Assembly: GCA_039908535.1 (NCBI GenBank)
Contig: JAMOAW010000021.1
Location: forward strand, 1 to 57,201
Length of the DNA stretch: 57,201 nt
Source of the DNA: JAMOAW01 sp039908535
Lineage (GTDB): Bacteria > Pseudomonadota > Magnetococcia > Magnetococcales > JADFZT01
Direction: 5' to 3'
A program made the translations under genes and the position numbers. Of the stretch, positions 44,201 through 52,480 are shown in pieces (within the stretch, counting starts at the first letter, position 1; every line of letters begins with the position of its first letter). Under the pieces are notes generated by a model. It made no database searches and was not told the origin of the DNA. It saw only the letters and a list, made by a program, of their open reading frames with translations.

Positions 44201-44287
44201 TGGCAACAAGGCCTGTCTGAGCATAGCAATATTATCGGCGGCATCATCGACTATTAAAATTTTTTTTCTTATAGAAGTCATCGTCAT
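41243..44287 (-). CDS. soluble hybrid histidine kinase (REC-PAS-HisKA-HATPase-pseudoREC-REC-HPt)
   Basis: The 1014-residue cytoplasmic kinase has REC1 (8-125, acceptor D58), PAS (about 138-258), HisKA (H289 in MSHEIRTPMN), HATPase (about 390-505, NLIGNALKFT and GGTGLGL), a degenerate REC (about 524-645, where LVILNF has Asn579 in place of the acceptor Asp), a complete REC3 (about 675-790, D725) and HPt (about 825-920, H871 in LAHTTKSVAGQL). It can run a full internal phosphorelay. It has no membrane segment. It overlaps the upstream kinase gene by 4 bases and is followed 16 bases later by the REC-PP2C gene. Confidence 0.95.
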   Translation of the reverse strand: MTMTSIRKKILIVDDAADNIAMLRQALLPDYKIYFALNGPDALHLVASSNKPDLILLDILMPDMDGFEVCKQLKSVKEFQEIPVIFITAKSDASVEAKGLELGAVDFITKPFNPPVVKARVQTHLNLIHTFEQLKDRESHLRSILESALDAIITTDQNGHVVDFNPFAEKLFGYSKAQVMGKDISDFIVPVALRGAHRLKIKQVAQRILINNDFSFKQRMEVTGLCANGTHVDIDMALVATLRQNKPFFTAFLHDITERNHLLNSLNETLKSAEEANRAKSDFLANMSHEIRTPMNAILGLTRLALKCELSVKVEDYLTKVEHASQSMLAIINDILEFSRIEAGQMRLNLVEFELQGVFDHLGDLFRRQLLEKKIDLIFSISAPFPRLYGDSMRLQQVLSNLIGNALKFTEQGEIVVEARLLSTDGHRVQLEFSVQDSGIGIDPKRLPDLFESFVQADGSITRKYGGTGLGLAICKRIVALMGGSIGAQSKLGIGSIFRFNVALETRSNSLETSLQLPEYIRHNKVLLVDPRPKSRQVLEGILASFSLEIMAVASVMEGKAALTAACEIGTPDTLVILNFSPATEREELVKYGDLFHAGFAKIPKAILLTHSVGEDKKRIGKGGVIQACIEKPVNRSLLFNTILEVYGFALVKNVAHTQQESMEEQKIRESMGGRRILVVEDNPINQQVVREILERVGLVIEEAENGKIALRMLQTHTYHAVLMDLQMPQMDGFTATRLIRSDKRFANLPIIAMTAHAMEEDRKKCLAHGMNGHVGKPFDPKELYKTLAQWIHWTPVEPIPIKESIQVEMASLPNDMLGFNIKEGITRMAGDAGLYKRMLLRFRSDHVQNLEEIRNALEAGNTPLAERLAHTTKSVAGQLAATRLFESAAALEAGIGHNSPAIQSLMDEFGAALQEVLTSLALLPSEKPKPVAISAKKVVLDLAKITPVLNKLMVALTEQDSQADTLLVPLREQSQGNEMDKYIENIEKILKKYDYVQAKEILMEMIKKLEITL

Positions 44288-47200
44288 CTTTTTCTCATAG
44301 GAATTTGCAGAGCGCGAGCCAAAAGGATTAAAGAGTCCATGGCCCCGGCATAGTCCAACCTTTGAATACGCTCTTCCATTTTTTGCAGCTCATCTTCCCA
44401 AAAATCCCCGGTCAAAAGCGTTTTCATGGTTTCCAAAGTGATTTCGGCATCGGTATCATGGGCCACTAAAAAACCAGCCAACTCACGCACAATCGGCTCA
44501 AGGACGACACGATTAGGGAGCTCCTCCCCTATGGCCAAGGCGGCTTGAGTCTGAACCTCTGAGGGGATCAAGGTGGCAATTGAGTTGATCACCCGAGACA
44601 ACTCTTTTCCAAATGTGACCAATAAAATAGGTACTTGATCCAAACGATCCTGTTCAATGGCCATTTCCAATTCATGGGCCGCCTGTTGTAAATAAATGGC
44701 CGACAGATTGCCTGCAATACCCGTAATCATGTGGGCAAAATTACGCGCGGTGTCTACATCTCTATTTTTTAAGGCGGCCTGAATTTTATCGCCAATGTTG
44801 GCATACTCTTTAAAACGCAATAACATAGACTTATAAAATTTTTGCGAGCCTGCAAAACGCGCCATGGCACTTTTGATATCCACCCCATCCAAACTTTCAG
44901 GAAGATAATCCGGTTCTGCTTGAGAAAAAGATTGGACAGCGGGTTTGTCCTCATCCAAACAAATACATTGACTTAATACGCTATAAAGTCTTTTTATATC
45001 AATAGGTTTAGCAATATAATCGTTCATACCGGCGGCTAGGCTCGCCTCGCGGGCACTCTCCATAATATGGGCGGTCATGGCAATAATCGGCAAATTTTTA
45101 AACTTTGCTTGGCTACGAATCTGCCGCGTTGCGGTATACCCGTCCATGATCGGCATCTGCACATCCATCAATACCACATCAAAAGTGGCGTGTTCCAATC
45201 GATTCAATGCCTCTTGACCATTTTCCACAATCTCCACTTGTACCCCTACCCGCTCCAATAATTCACGGGCAACCTGTTGATTGATAAAATTATCCTCTGC
45301 CAACAACACCCGCGCCCCACCAATCTTGCGGGCTGCTTCCAACTCTTCATTCAAAACCGCTATTTCCGTATGGGTGTCGGTTAAATTTTTATGGGAAGAA
45401 AAACCAAAAACTTCTAAAATGGCATTAAACAGATGAATCCGCGTTACTGGCTTGTGTACCAACATATCTATTCCAGATTGTTCGGCACTCTTTTGAATGG
45501 TATTTTTACCAAATGCAGTCAACAAAATAATTTTAGGTGCAACGTCCAATGCAGACTGATCGGCAAATTTTTGTCGAAGCGCTTTGGCGGTCTCAATGCC
45601 ATCCATGCCCGCCATGCGCCAATCCAAAAAAAGTAAGTCATAACGAAAACCAAGCATATGGGCTGACAGAAGTTCCTTAAGAGCCTCTTCACCAGAATCC
45701 ACCGTATAGGCCTCAAAGCCAAACCCTTTAAGCATCTCCTCCATCATTTCACGGGTTAATTCATGATCATCGGCCACCAAAATTTTTATTTGGCGCAGAC
45801 TCTCTGGAACAATGAGGGCTTTACGAGACTGGGAGTGATATTCAAAAGTCACGGTAAAATGAAAAATGCTCCCTTGACCCAAAACACTCTCGGCCCAAAT
45901 CTCCCCTCCCATCAGATGGACCAACTGTTTACAAATATTCAATCCCAATCCAGTCCCGCCATATTTAAGGGAGATGGAAGCATCGACTTGGGCAAACGGG
46001 ACAAACAATTTTCCCACATGTTCGGCATCGATACCAATACCTGTATCTTCGACAGAAAAGTGCAGTTGCACAGAACCTACCTGCTTGTGAACGTCATGCG
46101 CCCGAACAATAACATTCCCCTGACTGGTAAACTTAATGGCATTGCGCAATAAATTGATCAACACCTGCTCCAATCGTTTGGCATCCCCAAAGAGAGTTTG
46201 AAAATAGCTCTCAGGCAAGACAAAAACCAACTCAAGCCCTTTGTCCGCCGCTTGACCACCAAACATGTCGGCCAATTTTTTAAACAGCTCGGCAGGATCG
46301 AAAAGAACGGGATAGAGTTCCAATTTTCCCGCTTCAATCTTAGAAAAATCCAATATATCGTTTAAACATCCCATCAACGACTGCGAGGCGTTATCAATTT
46401 TAAGCAGATACTCACGGCTGCTAGAATCCACCCCAGAACGCAACGCCAAATCGGTCAAACAGAGAATGGCATTCATAGGGGTGCGAATTTCATGGCTTAA
46501 ATTGGCAACAAAATCGCTTTTAGCGCGACTGGCCGATTTTTCCATCTCCAGTAATTGCGTGGCCTGCCGCGTCATCTTCTCCTCGACCTGTTTGCGCTTG
46601 GTAATATCGCGCAAAACACTGACAAAATAATTTTGCCCCCCCTCAATCCAGGTATTGATGGAGAGTTCCAACAAAAATTCTCCACCATTTTTATCCAAAC
46701 CGACACACTCAAAGATGGCTTCGTTCTGATGTTTCTTCTCTTTTTTTATAAAATTTTCAAATTCCATTCGATACGCTGCATGGAACCGCTCTGGAATAAG
46801 ACCCCACACCTGCTTGCCCAGAATTTCCGATTTTTTATAGCCAAATATTTTTCGCGAGCCATGGTTCCAAAAGGTAATGCGTCCATCGACATCCAAGGCG
46901 ATAATCGCTTCAGTAACGGAATCTGTCACGACACGAAAACGGTGTTCACTCTCCTTGAGGGACTCTTGGGCTTGACGATTGGCCAATAGATTTAAATAGG
47001 CCCGCGCGTGATAACGCACTCTCGCCAGCATCTCCACAGGTTCTGGAAACTTAATCAAATAATCATTGGCACCAGATTCAAAAGAGAGAGCCTTCTGTTG
47101 GGCATCCTCATCAGAAGAGAGCATGATGATCGGAACATCCTGAAACTCTTTATGCAGACGAAATTGACGCAACAAAGTAAGTCCATCCAGAAGGGGCATC

Positions 47201-47394
47201 AAAATATCTAAAATAATAACTATAGGAGAAATTTGCTCAGCCAACGCAATGGCTTGGCGCGGATTTTTAGTGGCATGGACAATAAAATCGGTCTCGGCAG
47301 ATAATTGGCGACGCAACAAAATAGCCGTTAACTCTTGGTCATCAACCAAAAAAATATTGGAAGGTTTAGAGATATTTTTTATATTAAAATCCAT
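44284..47394 (-). CDS. soluble hybrid histidine kinase (REC-PAS-HisKA-HATPase-REC-REC-HPt)
   Basis: The 1036-residue cytoplasmic kinase is the first gene of the minus-strand signalling operon. Domains are REC1 (about 14-130, D63), PAS (about 148-268), HisKA (H301, NLSHEIRTPMN), HATPase (about 400-520), REC2 (about 535-660, D591), REC3 (about 695-810, D744) and HPt (about 840-930, H888 in FAHMITGIAGNL). From HisKA to HPt it closely matches the divergent gene at 47565, so the pair shares a recent common ancestor. The N-terminal REC would let another kinase control it. The stop overlaps the next start by 4 bases. Confidence 0.95.
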   Translation of the reverse strand: MDFNIKNISKPSNIFLVDDQELTAILLRRQLSAETDFIVHATKNPRQAIALAEQISPIVIILDILMPLLDGLTLLRQFRLHKEFQDVPIIMLSSDEDAQQKALSFESGANDYLIKFPEPVEMLARVRYHARAYLNLLANRQAQESLKESEHRFRVVTDSVTEAIIALDVDGRITFWNHGSRKIFGYKKSEILGKQVWGLIPERFHAAYRMEFENFIKKEKKHQNEAIFECVGLDKNGGEFLLELSINTWIEGGQNYFVSVLRDITKRKQVEEKMTRQATQLLEMEKSASRAKSDFVANLSHEIRTPMNAILCLTDLALRSGVDSSSREYLLKIDNASQSLMGCLNDILDFSKIEAGKLELYPVLFDPAELFKKLADMFGGQAADKGLELVFVLPESYFQTLFGDAKRLEQVLINLLRNAIKFTSQGNVIVRAHDVHKQVGSVQLHFSVEDTGIGIDAEHVGKLFVPFAQVDASISLKYGGTGLGLNICKQLVHLMGGEIWAESVLGQGSIFHFTVTFEYHSQSRKALIVPESLRQIKILVADDHELTREMMEEMLKGFGFEAYTVDSGEEALKELLSAHMLGFRYDLLFLDWRMAGMDGIETAKALRQKFADQSALDVAPKIILLTAFGKNTIQKSAEQSGIDMLVHKPVTRIHLFNAILEVFGFSSHKNLTDTHTEIAVLNEELEAARKIGGARVLLAEDNFINQQVARELLERVGVQVEIVENGQEALNRLEHATFDVVLMDVQMPIMDGYTATRQIRSQAKFKNLPIIAMTAHIMESAREASLAAGMNDYIAKPIDIKRLYSVLSQCICLDEDKPAVQSFSQAEPDYLPESLDGVDIKSAMARFAGSQKFYKSMLLRFKEYANIGDKIQAALKNRDVDTARNFAHMITGIAGNLSAIYLQQAAHELEMAIEQDRLDQVPILLVTFGKELSRVINSIATLIPSEVQTQAALAIGEELPNRVVLEPIVRELAGFLVAHDTDAEITLETMKTLLTGDFWEDELQKMEERIQRLDYAGAMDSLILLARALQIPMRKR

Positions 47395-47564
47395 TAGTTA
47401 ATATCCAATTCATGCAGAAGATTTTTTTTAAAGCACGAAAAATAAACACACCGTAAAAAATTTTACATTGCTTTCTATCTCTAACTCATTGTTTTATTCT
47501 CATACAATGCCAAAAATTGGTCCAAATAGATACATTTTTCTTAACCTATAAAAATTTTTACTTT
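47395..47564. promoter_or_regulatory. divergent regulatory region between two paralogous kinases
   Basis: About 170 AT-rich bases separate the two divergent starts. I see no clear sigma-70 promoter. A TACAAT at 47503-47508 could be a -10 for the plus-strand gene but has no good -35. No type A repeat is present, unlike most intergenic regions here. Confidence 0.35.
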
Positions 47565-50500
47565 ATGAAATATTTCACAACAATCAAATCAAAATTAGTT
47601 TTCTCCATTCTGGCCTCTCTGGTCGTGAGCATGGGAATAAACGGAGCGGTCTCTTATTGGATTGTCGATCGCAGCGTCAACCAAAATGCTTTTATTACCA
47701 TGCAAAGCCATTTAAAAGAGCACTATGATGCCCTGCATGCCTTCCACAGCACTGCCCAACACGCCCTGCGTTTTATAATGGATTGTCCCACCTTTGAAGC
47801 CTATTTTTCCTTACCAGAAACACTTATAAAACAAATTGATTCTCAAGGAAAACTCGTTTTTAGCGAGCAACAGAACCAATTTAAACTCGAATTAAAACGC
47901 ACCGCCCGAAGCCTCTTGACCCATTTTCCCATCGCAGAGACCTGCTTGGTGGATCGTTTTGGTCACGAACATATGCGTTTGATTAAAAACAGTGACCTCT
48001 CCGATGATTCCGACGATTTGTCGCTGACCGAGGATCACAATCCATTTTTTAACAAAAGTTTACAATTAAACAAAGGAGAGACCTATACCTCCCGCCCTTA
48101 TCTCTCCCCTGATTATCACGACTGGGTCATCGCCTACACCGCACCAGTTGTTCTAAAAGATGAGTCGAAACCGGCCTTTTTCCATTTTGAAATCCCCCTG
48201 CAAACCTTCCTGCATATTGCCACCAAAGATGGCAATGCGGTAAACCGTTATCTGGTTGTGGACGGTTCAGGTTTGCTTTTGGCCGATAGCAGCCAACAAA
48301 ATTTTTCTAAACAAATTGACCCAACGAAACCCCTTTTAACAGATCATTTTCCTAAGGCAAAATCTTTTCTGACAGAGATTTCTTTTGAAAACATATTAAA
48401 AAAACAATACAAAACAGATATCAACCTGTTTACGCACGAGGGCATTGACTATCAGATAGCCTATCAATCCCTTGATTTTCTCGATTGGCATCTGGTCATG
48501 CTTAAACCCCACGACCATTTATTGGAAGGGAGTCTCTCCTACCAACACATTTTGACCATTTTAATAGCGACACCTCTTTTTCTGCTGCTGCTTGGGGCTT
48601 TAAATGGTTTAGTGCTCGCCAAAGCCATTGCCAAACCGATCCAAAGCTTGATGAATGCCACCCAACAAGTCGGCCAAGGCAATTTAACAGTAGTTCTCCA
48701 GGTGCAAACCAACGATGAAATCGGTCATCTTGCCGATTCTTTTAACCGCATGACCCATGACCTACATCGGCATCAAATGGCATTACTTGACCATCAGGAG
48801 GCCATGCGCAAAAAAGATCTCCAACTTTTAAAGTTGGAACAGGCAAACAGTCGCGCCAAAAGCGATTTTGTAGCCAATTTAAGCCATGAAATCCGCACCC
48901 CTATGAATGCCATTCTTTGTTTGACCGATCTGGCCATGCGGCATAGTTCTGATCCAGGCACCAAAGATTATCTGTACAAAATTGACACCGCTTCCCAATC
49001 TCTGATGGGCTGCCTCAACGATGTCTTGGATTTTTCCAAAATTGAAGCGGGTAAACTCGAACTCTATGCCGTCTTGTTCAATCCTGCGGAACTGTTTAAA
49101 AAATTAGCGGACATGTTTGGCAGCCAAGCGGCTGACAAGGGGGTGGAATTGGTCTTTGTCATACCCGAAACCTATTTTCACACCCTATTTGGCGACTCCA
49201 GACGACTGGAGCAAGTGTTGGTCAATTTATTGCGCAACGCCACCAAATTTACCAACCAAGGGACTATCATTGTCCGAGCCCATGACCACCCCAAACATGT
49301 CGGCCCTGTTTACTTGCATTTTTCGGTAGAAGATACTGGCATTGGCATCGAACCAACCCACTTGAATAAATTATTTACCCCGTTTACCCAGGTCGATGCT
49401 TCTATCTCTTTGCAATATGGCGGAACTGGACTTGGACTCAATATTTGCAAACAATTGGTAGAGTTAATGGGAGGAAAAATCTGGGCAGAGAGCGTGCTGG
49501 GAAAAGGGAGCGTCTTTCATTTTACCGTCACCTTTGAATATCTCTCCGAGACCAATAAAATACTTATTATCCCAGAGATTCTGCGAGATAAAAAAATTTT
49601 GGTAGCAGACGACCATGAATTAACCAGAGAGATTATGGAGGAAATTTTACGCGGATTTAAATTTTTTACCCATTCAGTAGACTCCGGCGAAGCGGCCCTT
49701 TCGGAACTCCTGACCGCCCAGGCCAATAGAACACCCTATGATTTACTCTTTTTGGACTGGAGAATGTCGGGCATGGATGGCATTGAGACCGCCAAAGCGA
49801 TTTACGAAAAATTTTCTCTCCTCCCCGTTCCCACACTGCCACCCAAAATAATCATGCTGACCGCTTTTGGCAAAAACACCGTCCAGAAAACCGCAGAACA
49901 GTCTGGTATCGACCTATTCATACACAAACCCGTCACTCGGATTCATCTATTTAATGCCATTCTGGAAATTTTCAACACCTCATCTGACCATATTCCCGCC
50001 GCACACCCCAAAGAGATCACCTCCTTAAACGCAGAACTGGAGGCAGTGATGAAAATTGGTGGGGCAAAAATATTGTTGGTCGAGGACAATATCATCAATC
50101 AACAAGTGGCTAAAGAACTCCTGGAACGCGTTGGCGTAAGCGTAACCGTGGCCAACCATGGCCAAGAGGCCCTTGATTATTTACAACAAGCCGATTTCGA
50201 TGCCATTTTGATGGATGTACAAATGCCGATCATGGATGGGTTAAAGGCCACTCAACAGATTCGTCGCCACCAAAAATGGCAACATCTCCCCATCATCGCC
50301 ATGACCGCCCATGTGTTAGAGAATGCCCGTGCCGAAAGCCTGGCCGCCGGCATGAACGATCACCTAACCAAACCCATCGACATCCGCCGTCTTTTTAACG
50401 TATTGATCTCCTGGATCAATCCAGACGGTTTAAACCTGCGTTTTGGTCGCCCACCCCACAGCGTCTTGCGACCAGAGTTGGACACTGATATTTTACCCGC

Positions 50501-51086
50501 AACCCTAAATGGCATCGACATGTCAAGTGCTATGGAACGCTTGGGAGGCCAACAAAAAATTTTCAAGTCTATGTTGCTGCGTTTTCAAGACCATGCCAAT
50601 GTTTGGGATAAAATTCAAACCGCACTTCAACAACAAGATTTCCTCCAAGCCCGTAATTTAGCCCACATCATCACGGGTATCGCGGGCAATCTGTCGGCCA
50701 CTCGACTCCACCAAGCCGCTCAAAAACTAGAGCTGGCCTTGGAACAAGAACGTATTCAGCAAGAACCTCTGCTGCTGCTCAACTTTCAGAAAGCCCTCCA
50801 AGAGATTCTAGCCACCATCGCCACTCTACCAGCCGATCCCGAGCCTGTCCAAATCGCGCTCCCCCAGAAAGAGATCGTTATAGACCAACAAGTGGTGGAC
50901 CATCTTTTTACAGAACTAACCAATTATCTTCAGACCAACGATACCGATGCAGAATCGATAATAGAGACTTTAAAAACAGTATTGACGGGAGAGATTTGGC
51001 GCGAAGATTTACGCAAACTAGAAGAACTTGTCCAACGCATGGACTATCCAGGGGCTTTAAAAATAATAGAAAAAATGCGAACATGA
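47565..51086 (+). CDS. membrane hybrid histidine kinase (Cache-HAMP-HisKA-HATPase-REC-REC-HPt)
   Basis: The 1173-residue sensor has TM1 (about 10-30), a periplasmic Cache-type domain (about 35-320), TM2 (about 325-350), HAMP (about 352-405), HisKA (H441, NLSHEIRTPMN), HATPase, two REC domains (FLDWRMSGMDG and LMDVQMPIMDG) and HPt (LAHIITGIAGNL). From HisKA onward it is a close paralogue of the divergent kinase at 44284; only the input differs. ATG 47565 is preferred; the TTG at 47517 would add 16 residues before the membrane anchor. The stop TGA is contributed by the type A repeat end (tail EKMRT). Confidence 0.94.
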   Translation: MKYFTTIKSKLVFSILASLVVSMGINGAVSYWIVDRSVNQNAFITMQSHLKEHYDALHAFHSTAQHALRFIMDCPTFEAYFSLPETLIKQIDSQGKLVFSEQQNQFKLELKRTARSLLTHFPIAETCLVDRFGHEHMRLIKNSDLSDDSDDLSLTEDHNPFFNKSLQLNKGETYTSRPYLSPDYHDWVIAYTAPVVLKDESKPAFFHFEIPLQTFLHIATKDGNAVNRYLVVDGSGLLLADSSQQNFSKQIDPTKPLLTDHFPKAKSFLTEISFENILKKQYKTDINLFTHEGIDYQIAYQSLDFLDWHLVMLKPHDHLLEGSLSYQHILTILIATPLFLLLLGALNGLVLAKAIAKPIQSLMNATQQVGQGNLTVVLQVQTNDEIGHLADSFNRMTHDLHRHQMALLDHQEAMRKKDLQLLKLEQANSRAKSDFVANLSHEIRTPMNAILCLTDLAMRHSSDPGTKDYLYKIDTASQSLMGCLNDVLDFSKIEAGKLELYAVLFNPAELFKKLADMFGSQAADKGVELVFVIPETYFHTLFGDSRRLEQVLVNLLRNATKFTNQGTIIVRAHDHPKHVGPVYLHFSVEDTGIGIEPTHLNKLFTPFTQVDASISLQYGGTGLGLNICKQLVELMGGKIWAESVLGKGSVFHFTVTFEYLSETNKILIIPEILRDKKILVADDHELTREIMEEILRGFKFFTHSVDSGEAALSELLTAQANRTPYDLLFLDWRMSGMDGIETAKAIYEKFSLLPVPTLPPKIIMLTAFGKNTVQKTAEQSGIDLFIHKPVTRIHLFNAILEIFNTSSDHIPAAHPKEITSLNAELEAVMKIGGAKILLVEDNIINQQVAKELLERVGVSVTVANHGQEALDYLQQADFDAILMDVQMPIMDGLKATQQIRRHQKWQHLPIIAMTAHVLENARAESLAAGMNDHLTKPIDIRRLFNVLISWINPDGLNLRFGRPPHSVLRPELDTDILPATLNGIDMSSAMERLGGQQKIFKSMLLRFQDHANVWDKIQTALQQQDFLQARNLAHIITGIAGNLSATRLHQAAQKLELALEQERIQQEPLLLLNFQKALQEILATIATLPADPEPVQIALPQKEIVIDQQVVDHLFTELTNYLQTNDTDAESIIETLKTVLTGEIWREDLRKLEELVQRMDYPGALKIIEKMRT

Positions 51087-51210
51087 TACCCTTTGGGCAA
51101 AAAATTAACATCCAAGACAAAACCTTGGGGGATGAATCCCCCAAACCCCCTCTTTTTTTTAAGTATTAAAAGAAAAAGGGGGATTGGGGGACGGTTCTGG
51201 ACCCCATCAA
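51080..51210 (-). repeat. type A repeat between the kinase and the UrtA-like gene
   Basis: It runs from GAACATGATACCCTTTGGGC (which provides the kinase stop codon) through TTGGGGGATGAATCCCCCAA to a shortened GGGGGACGGTTCTGGACCCC end. The ATACAT end is missing. Confidence 0.85.
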
Positions 51211-51241
51211 CAAACATCGTGCCAAACTTTGGAGAATAGGG

Positions 51242-52480
51242 ATGATGTCGCGACATTGTACTGCTGATCAAAAATGGACACGAAATACCTTGTTGCTACT
51301 GATGTTGGTGTTAACTGCTTGCTCATCCGGGGGGAATGAGCCACTAAAAATTGGCGTGCTGCATTCGTTGAGCGGAGCCATGGCCGGCAGCGAAGTGCCC
51401 ATGGTGGACGCCGTCCAACTGGCAGTGGAGGAACTCAATCAACAGGGGGGAGTGCTGGGCCGCCGGGTGGAAATGGTCGTGGGAAACACACGTTCCGATC
51501 CCGATGTCGCCGCCCAGGAAGCAGAACGGCTCATCGGCGAGGAAGGGGTAGAGGTGCTGTTCGGCTGCTGGACCTCCATCTGCCGTAAAACGGTCAAAAA
51601 AGTGGTAGAACAGCGACAACATCTGCTGTTCTACCCCTTGCAATACGAAGGTTTGGAACGTTCTCCCCACATCATTTATACCGGTTCGGTACCCAATCAA
51701 CAAATCATTCCAGCCTTGCGCTGGAGCATGGATCATATTGGCAAACGGTTTTACCTCGTAGGATCAGACTACATTTTTCCCCGCCAAGCCAACCAACTCA
51801 TAAAGGAGCTGGCACTCTCCCAGGGGGCGGAACTGTTGGGAGAACGCTATCTTCCCTTGGGATCAAACGAAACGACCTCCATCGTTGAGGAGATCGCGGC
51901 TTTGCGGCCTGACGTCGTATTCAATACCATCAATGGCGACACCAATTACGCCTTTTTTGACGCCCTGCGACAGGCGGGCTTGACGGGGGATCGGATTCCA
52001 GTACTCTCCTTCAGCATAGCCGAGGTAGAGTTGTCCCGACAACCTGACCTCATGATGGGTCACTATGCCGTCTGGAGCTATTTCCAAAGCATTGACACCC
52101 CCCGTAATCGTGCCTTCGTTGCCGCGTTCCGAAAGCGTTTTGGCCCAAAACGGGTGGTGGACGACCCAATGGAGGCGACCTACCTGGGCGTGCTGCTCTG
52201 GGCGCAAGGGGTTCAGGAGGCCCAAAATGCTACTCCTAATAAGGTCATATCCTCCATTTTGCGACAGAGTCTGGATGCCCCCCAGGGGATCGTCTCTCTG
52301 GACCGGGCCTCCCACCACTTATGGCGAACGGTACGCATTGGTCGGGCACGGGTGGATGGCCAGTTCGATATTGTTTGGTCTTCCGAACGACCCATCCGTC
52401 CTCAACCTTTCCCATACTGGCATGAAAACTGGTCTGCGGCCTCTCATGCCGACTTTTTGTCCACCCGGGGGCAACCATGA
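51242..52480 (+). CDS. UrtA-like periplasmic binding lipoprotein
   Basis: The 412-residue protein has a lipoprotein signal with lipobox LTAC (Cys27) and a Peripl_BP_5/6 type I binding fold close to the urea/amide-binding UrtA/AmiC group: LKIGVLHSLSGAMAGSE, LFGCWTSICRKTV, FYPLQYEGLERSPHIIYTG and TINGDTNYAFFDAL. It would bind a small amide or urea-like ligand in the periplasm. No permease or ATPase genes are nearby. Its stop overlaps the start of a Cache-GGDEF-EAL receptor by 4 bases, so it may serve signalling rather than transport. GGAG lies 7 bases before the ATG. Confidence 0.9.
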   Translation: MMSRHCTADQKWTRNTLLLLMLVLTACSSGGNEPLKIGVLHSLSGAMAGSEVPMVDAVQLAVEELNQQGGVLGRRVEMVVGNTRSDPDVAAQEAERLIGEEGVEVLFGCWTSICRKTVKKVVEQRQHLLFYPLQYEGLERSPHIIYTGSVPNQQIIPALRWSMDHIGKRFYLVGSDYIFPRQANQLIKELALSQGAELLGERYLPLGSNETTSIVEEIAALRPDVVFNTINGDTNYAFFDALRQAGLTGDRIPVLSFSIAEVELSRQPDLMMGHYAVWSYFQSIDTPRNRAFVAAFRKRFGPKRVVDDPMEATYLGVLLWAQGVQEAQNATPNKVISSILRQSLDAPQGIVSLDRASHHLWRTVRIGRARVDGQFDIVWSSERPIRPQPFPYWHENWSAASHADFLSTRGQP

